Below, one piece after another: positions 42,201 to 47,909 of a stretch of DNA of 47,909 nucleotides (position 1 is its first letter; each line of letters opens with the position of its first letter). Where the stretch lies: assembly GCA_964633725.1 (NCBI GenBank), contig CAZWHY010000026.1, positions 1 to 47,909 of the forward strand, in the 5' to 3' direction. The notes beneath the pieces were generated by a model that was not told the DNA's origin, did not search any database, and was given only the letters and a program-made list of their open reading frames with translations. The stretch comes from Berkiella_A sp964633725 (GTDB lineage: Bacteria > Pseudomonadota > Gammaproteobacteria > Berkiellales > Berkiellaceae). The translations under genes were made by a program, and so were the position numbers.

Positions 42201-45200
42201 CTAGCAAAGCATTTTGATTGGTAAGCGCCTCCTTGACTAAATCCAACCTTGATTTTCCACCTGTGCCAGATATCTCTTGACCCATGCTGCCAGAAATATC
42301 AATGGTAAATGTTAGATTATAAGAAGGTAAAGGAGGTACCATGACTTCAATGCAATCATTAATAGCGGTGGGCACGTCATCCACAACTTTTATGAGTAAG
42401 TTGGCACTGCCCGTGCTGCCATCTGCATCAGATATGGTGTAGTTGAATACCTCTTGTTCAATATTGTTTCCTTGTCCATCCTCATGGGTTGTTTCTTGAT
42501 TTAAGGTATACTTGAAGTCACCAGCATTATTACCATTTGTTTGTAGTGTTAATGTACCAATGCTCGTTTGGATGGTGAGCAAACCTGTATTATTATTCCA
42601 TTCAGGACTGTTTTCATCGTAAGTGTCATTCTCAAATTTTACTTCAATGATTGGTGGGTTGTTAATGGGATCGGTGCCAAAATCATCGTTGGTTAATATA
42701 TTGCCTTCTACCATGGTCGGTTGAGCTGGATTGTTGGGTGCAGGATTATCTGGATCGTGATCACTGCCCATAGGTAACCCACTTTCAAATACACGGAACA
42801 TCTCACCGTTTGGATCTACGCCATCATCTTCTGGGTTGGGTATGGAATCATCTGTAATTTGGATGATTTGTGTGGCAGAAGAGGCATCTTTATCATTATC
42901 ATTGATAACATAAGTAAAGCCATCTGATACAGTACCATTGTTATTAGCAGATTGTGGTGATGTATATTCCCAATCCCCATTACTAAAGACTTGTAGTGCG
43001 CCGCCAATATCGGTTGTAACCGTTGTTGAACCACCATCCGGAACATTTGCCATGCCGCCATTATAGAAAAATTGAACAACTTTAATAGGCGTATCAGCAC
43101 CCGAGATATCATTCGCTAATACATTGCCTGTTATGATGTTACCACCTTCTTCTAGTGTGCGAGTACCATCATCTACAGCCGTGGGTACATCATCAATCAC
43201 CCTGATAGATAACAAATCTTGAGCACTGTCTCCGTCCACATCGGTTAAAGTAACATCAAAATCTTCGAAAATATCATTTTCGCCGTTCGCATCTGGATGT
43301 GTTTCGTTATCATGTAAAGTATATTCGTAAGTGATTTCACCTGTACTACTATTAAATGCGGTAATAGAGAGTGTATTATCAAGCGGCGTGGTGAAACTAA
43401 TCGCAGTAAACACGCCATTTGTAATAACAGGTTGTCCACCGACTGTGACATCATCTACGCCATCGGGTGCAAATACTTTGAATGTACCTTGAACGGTTGT
43501 TTGCGCTGCATCTGGGTTGGTGCCATCTGCTAAATGTTCTTCATCAACAACCGCGTCGCCCCCTTGTAGTTTGGGTGTTAGATCTGTGATTAAAACATTA
43601 TCATCTGCGTCTTTCACTTTGATTTCTTGCAAACCAGAGGCTAAATCGCCATCACCGTCTTTTACCGTAAATAAGAAATCATCATGCACAGGTCCTGAAT
43701 TATTGTCTACATTAAATGGTGCGGTATAGGTATAAGTCCCATCCATATTCATTTCAAGAATACCGCCTAGAGGGGTTGGGATTTCTTGGTTGAAATCGGA
43801 AATAACGACATTGCTACCCGCTTGGACGGCACCTGATAATCCGGCATGCTCAGTTAAGTAATCCTGAGCCTCTTGGTTAGAGTTAAACTCAAAGGTCACA
43901 GAGACCATCATAAAGCCTTCATCATTACCAATATCGACATTGTCTTGAATATTGCCATCAAAAGAATTCAGTTGAAAATCAAATGCCAAGACATCATCTA
44001 CATTGCTCAAATCTGCATCGATTTGTAAAACTAGAGGATTATCAGTTGGATTCGCAAGTTCTTCTAATTCATCTAATGCACCGCTTGAGGCAATATCCAC
44101 CACAATCGCATTGACATCATTGTCATCTAAGGCTTCTTGCCAAGCTTGCACTTCGGCTGGTGAGAGCTCATTAGAAGATGGGAAAGGTTCACCATCTGAC
44201 ATATAGTAGATAACATCAACATAGTCATCTAAAGCAGGGTCAAGCGCATCGGCCTCAATTTCAGCAATAGCGGTTGCCACGGCATCTTTATAATTGGTCA
44301 CACCGCCAGCATCTAAGCTATTAACATAATCTTTGGCATCTTGAATATTGTCAAATTCCATTGGGGTGCCCGCATCGGAATTAAACTCAATAATGGTAAT
44401 CACAAAAGTAGAGGTATTGTCTTTGATAGAATCAAATACCCCGTCATCTTGTGTTAAAGCTTCTTGTATTTTATCTAGGCGATTAAAGTTTTCACCTTGA
44501 ATTTTATCACCCATGCTGCCAGAGGTATCAATCACAAAAATGAAATTGTGTGGGCTTTTGGTGCTTTCGATAATATATTCACAGCCATCGTGAACGATAG
44601 GTCCATCATCTTCAAATTTTAAAGTTTGGCCAATACTCAGCGTTTCTGCATCCGTCGCGACATCACCATCGCTATCTTCAATGGTATCTGTGCGGGTTAA
44701 TTGGATAAGGTTAGCAGCCGATAACATGACAGGCGAAGTCGACTCATCATGATCCAGTGGATTATCATGAACTACAGATCTTATTTGATCTAAAGTCACA
44801 ACCCCGTTAGTATCCACTTCCACGGTAAAGACTAATTCATCGCTATTGGCCGTTCTGCCTTCTACGACACCATTATTAAGCGATAATAAAACATTTTCGC
44901 CGGTTAAGGTATCTTCTATGCCACTATCAACATTTTGTGCTAAAACAGACAAATCATATTCACTGTTCAATGACCCTGGACCATCTGCACCAAATTCACT
45001 ATTGGCATTAAAGTTATCTGAAAAATCATTACTAGCGTCGATGTGTAAATCAGTTTCATCAACGACGAGCATATCGCCACCCACATCACTTTGTATATCG
45101 ATATTAGGGATGTCATCAATAATTCTAATGGATAATAAATCTTGAGCGGTATCGTCATCTGTATCTTTTAAGGTTACAATAAAGTCCTCAAAGATATTAT

Positions 45201-47909
45201 TTTCACCATTTGCATTTGGATGAACTTCATTGTCATGTAAAGTATATTCGTAAGTAATTTCGCCCGTGCTACTATTAAATGCGGTAATAGAGAGTGTATT
45301 ATCAAGTGGCGTGGTGAAACTAATTGCAGCAAACACACCATTTGTAATAACGGGTTGCCCACCGACTGTGACATCATCCACACCATCTGGTGCAAAAATG
45401 GTAAATGTGCCTTGAACGGTTGTTTGCGCTGCATCTGGGTTGGTGCCATCTGCTAAGTGTTCTTCATCAACAACCGCATCGCCCCCTTGTAGTTTTGGTG
45501 TTAAGTCAGTGATACGAACATTATCATCTGCATCTTTCACTTTGATTTCTTGTAAACCAGTGGCCAAATCGCCATCACCGTCTTTTACCGTAAATAAGAA
45601 ATCATCATGCACAGGGCCTAAGTTATTTTCCACATCAAATGGGGCCGTGTAGGTATAAGTCCCATCCATATTCATTTCAAGAATACCGCCTAAGGGTGTA
45701 GGTATTTCTTGATTAAAATCGGAAATAACGACATTGCTACCCGCTTGGACGGCACCTGATAATCCGGCATGCTCAGTTAAGTAATCCTGAGCCTCTTGGT
45801 TAGAGTTAAACTCAAAGGTCACAGAGACCATCATAAAGCCTTCATCATTACCAATATCGACATTGTCTTGAATATTGCCATCAAAAGAATTCAGTTGAAA
45901 ATCAAATGCCAAGACATCATCTACATTGCTCAAATCTGCATCGATTTGTAAAACTAGAGGATTATCAGTTGGATTCGCAAGTTCTTCTAATTCATCTAAT
46001 GCACCGCTTGAGGCAATATCCACCACAATCGCATTGACATCATTGTCATCTAAGGCTTCTTGCCAAGCTTGCACTTCGGCTGGTGAGAGCTCATTAGAAG
46101 ATGGGAAAGGTTCACCATCTGACATATAGTAGATAACATCAACATAGTCATCTAAAGCAGGGTCAAGCGCATCGGCCTCAATTTCAGCAATAGCGGTTGC
46201 CACGGCATCTTTATAATTGGTCACACCGCCAGCATCTAAGCTATTAACATAATCTTTGGCATCTTGAATATTGTCAAATTCCATTGGGGTGCCCGCATCG
46301 GAATTAAACTCAATAATGGTAATCACAAAAGTAGAGGTATTGTCTTTGATAGAATCAAATACCCCGTCATTTTGGGTTAAAGCTTCTTGTATCTTATCTA
46401 GGCGATTAAAGTTTTCGCCTTGAATGTTGTCGCCCATACTACCAGAGGTATCAATTACAAAAATGAAATTGTGTGGGCTTTTGGTACTTTCGATGATATA
46501 TTCGCAGCCATCATGAACGATTGGGCCATCATCCTCAAATTTGAATGTTTGACCGATATCTAGTGTATCTGAGTCTGTTGCTGTATCACCATCTTTATCT
46601 GTAATGGTATCTGTGCGAGTTAATTGAATAAGGTTTGCCGCAGATAGTGTGGCGGGCGTGCTAGATTCGTCATGATCAAGTGGGTTATCGTGAACCACAG
46701 CTCTTATTTGATCTAGTGAGACCACGCCATTGGCATTGACATCTATCGTAAAGACTAAGAGATTACTGTTGGCCGTTCGACCTTCTACGACACCATTATT
46801 AAGCGATAATAAAACATTCTCTCCGGTAAGTGTATCATCTATGCCGCTATCAGGGTTCTGTCCTAATATAGATAGGTCATATTGACTGCTGGTTGTACCT
46901 GCGCCATCTGCGCCAAAACTGCTATTAACGTTAAAGTTGTCTGAAAAATCATTACTGGCATCGATATGTAAATCGGTTTCATCAACGACAAGCATATCAT
47001 CACCCACGCCGGTCACGTTCACATCAATACTAGGACCATCATCTTTAAAGGTTAAATTGGTGCCTAGATTAAGCGCTGCGCTATCGGTTGCACTATCGCC
47101 ATCTTTATCCGTAATGGTATCAGTACGAGTGAGCTGTATTAAATCAGAGGCTAGCGAAACCGCATCATCAGGGTTGTTACTATCAGGATGTTGTAAGGCT
47201 CTGATTTGATCGAGCGTGACAATGCCTAAATTATTAGCAGATAAGGTAAAGACCAGTTCGTTAGTCACATCTGAGCGGCCTTCGACTACGCCTGCATTCA
47301 TCACTAAAACAATATCTTCGCCCGTGGCGACATCGATTAAGCCGGTTGGGTCAGCAGCGTTCAGCGAAAGTGCATAAGCAGAGCTAACAGAGCCCGCGCC
47401 ATCTGCGCCATAATCAAGCATTGAATTGAAATTATCGGCAAAATTAGCGCTGTCGTTGATATTAAGATTCGTTTCATCAACCATCATAATATCTGCATCA
47501 GAAATTTTTGAAACATCAATGCTAGGGCCATCATCTTTAAAGACTAAATTCGTGCCTAGATTAAGCGCTGCGCTATCGGTTGCACTATCGCCATCTTTAT
47601 CGGTAATCGTATCCGTACGAGTTAATTTAATTAAATCAGAATCTAATGAGACAGGATCATCAGGGTTGTTACTATCAGGATGTTGTAAGGCTCTGATTTG
47701 ATCGAGCGTGACAATGCCTAAATTATTAGCAGATAAGGTAAAGACCAGTTCGTTAGTCACATCTGAGCGGCCTTCGACTACGCCTGCATTCATCACTAAA
47801 ACAATATCTTCGCCCGTGGCGACATCGATTAAGCCGGTTGGGTCAGCAGAGTTGAGCGAAAGCGTATAAGCAGAGCTAACAGTGCCTGCGCCATCTGCAC
47901 CATAGTCAA
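39290..47909 (-). CDS. Giant type I-secreted, LapA/RTX-like adhesin with vWA domains (N-terminus outside, N-gap inside)
   Basis: The reading frame is open from the right edge to the stop at 39290, except that the 100-N gap shifts it. On the left side of the gap it resumes in frame through DLIEYTIIDSDGDKS to the C-terminus. The window shows about 2,870 residues and lacks the N-terminus. Domains from N to C: three DUF5801-like units (~47909-46540), vWA-1 (46500-45860), Ig/cadherin-like repeats, another DUF5801 unit (45090-44620), vWA-2 (44580-43920), more Ig/VCBS-like repeats, vWA-3 (42340-41720), more repeats, a Ser-Asp linker (40650-40240), then a C-terminal domain with a GTNGADVL motif like type I secretion target regions. 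MIDAS motifs are DTSGSMG in vWA-1 and -2 and DISGSMG in vWA-3. It probably is a cell-surface adhesin. No secretion ABC/MFP/TolC genes are in view. Confidence 0.88.
40317..40612. repeat. 33-bp tandem repeat coding an 11-residue Ser-Asp motif
   Basis: Units of 33 bases (40317-40349, 40350-40382, 40383-40415, then the gap, 40547-40579, 40580-40612) encode DSDSxSKSGDK in the adhesin. The unit phase differs across the gap by one base. A true array would need 2 plus a multiple of 33 unknown bases, so the 100-N placeholder is off by at least one. Confidence 0.85.
40447..40546. other. Assembly gap (100 N)
   Basis: Exactly 100 undetermined bases, the usual placeholder length, inside the Ser-Asp repeat array. 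The real repeat number and gene length are unknown, and the frame break across it is artificial. Confidence 0.97.
43801..44454 (-). repeat. vWA-2 copy of a 1,923-bp duplicated module
   Basis: This stretch and 45724-46377 are nearly identical in DNA (offset 1,923 bp = 641 codons), including silent positions across the vWA domain and part of the following domain. Outside it the two modules differ more, with scattered substitutions. Confidence 0.85.
47030..47909 (-). repeat. Tandem DUF5801-like units, ~492 bp period
   Basis: The DNA at 47191-47358 recurs at 47683-47850 with almost no change (offset 492 bp = 164 codons). Each unit encodes the series MNAGVVEGRSDV, LTRTDTITDKDGDSAT and DDGPSID. 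The array continues beyond the right edge. Confidence 0.85.

Noticed and set aside
43517..47701. Plus-strand Ser-rich open frames inside the adhesin region
   Set aside because: They recur at each repeated module and are antisense shadows of the repetitive adhesin frame.
39290..47909. Adhesin as two separate genes split near 40200
   Set aside because: The frame shift arises only from the 100-N placeholder; the downstream frame is open back to the gap and continues the same repeat.

Overview
The window is AT-rich DNA from a Gram-negative bacterium. Outer-membrane, periplasmic and type I secretion features, a near-consensus Fur box, murI, an EmrE-type SMR pump and a CPA1 antiporter all fit a gammaproteobacterium. 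Ankyrin proteins, a 1702-residue patatin/ankyrin protein, and proteins resembling DOT1 histone methyltransferase, tubulin-tyrosine ligase and CheD/CNF deamidases point to a host-associated, probably intracellular lineage (Legionellales/Coxiellaceae-like). That placement is inferred from gene content; no phylogenetic marker was tested.

Layout. 1-6350 looks like an accessory island: the 3' end of a helical-repeat protein, an AbiE-type toxin-antitoxin pair, a decayed transposase, a 453-aa protein with a candidate CheD-like deamidase domain, and a full-length paralogue of the first gene. 6460-10710 has a tRNA-Thr with its promoter, a membrane-anchored amidohydrolase, a small secreted protein, a Fur-box promoter with a tiny gene, a beta-barrel protein and a methyltransferase. 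10715-15780 has a NYN protein, a double-glycine leader peptide, a TetR/saccharopine-dehydrogenase pair, an unknown protein, an M48 membrane protease and a second double-glycine peptide. 15849-19916 holds two GNATs, an SMR pump, a TTL-like protein, a small secreted protein and murI. 19903-25991 holds an AAA/DUF4143 ATPase, a Na+/H+ antiporter, a long palindromic repeat, a MASE1 membrane protein, a DOT1-like methyltransferase and an ankyrin protein. 26276-36072 holds the patatin/ankyrin giant, a third double-glycine peptide with a repeat protein next to it, an ABC-2 exporter and a membrane protein. 36076-39286 holds a glutaredoxin/endonuclease I operon, a RAYT-like transposase and a secreted phospholipase-C-like protein. 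39290 to the right edge is the C-terminal part of one huge repetitive type I-secreted adhesin with three von Willebrand A domains, interrupted by a 100-N assembly gap inside a Ser-Asp repeat.

Two themes stand out. First, three unrelated small proteins carry a 15-residue leader of one type, ending in Ile-Ser-Gly-Gly, the classical export leader of class II bacteriocins and microcins. They lie at 11489, 15527 and 31684, beside an M48 protease in one case and near an ABC-2 exporter in another, and no C39 peptidase/transporter is in the window. This suggests a dispersed family of secreted peptides processed in trans. Second, several proteins resemble eukaryotic or toxin enzymes and could act on host chromatin, tubulin, GTPases or lipids. 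Both themes are hypotheses from motifs read by eye.
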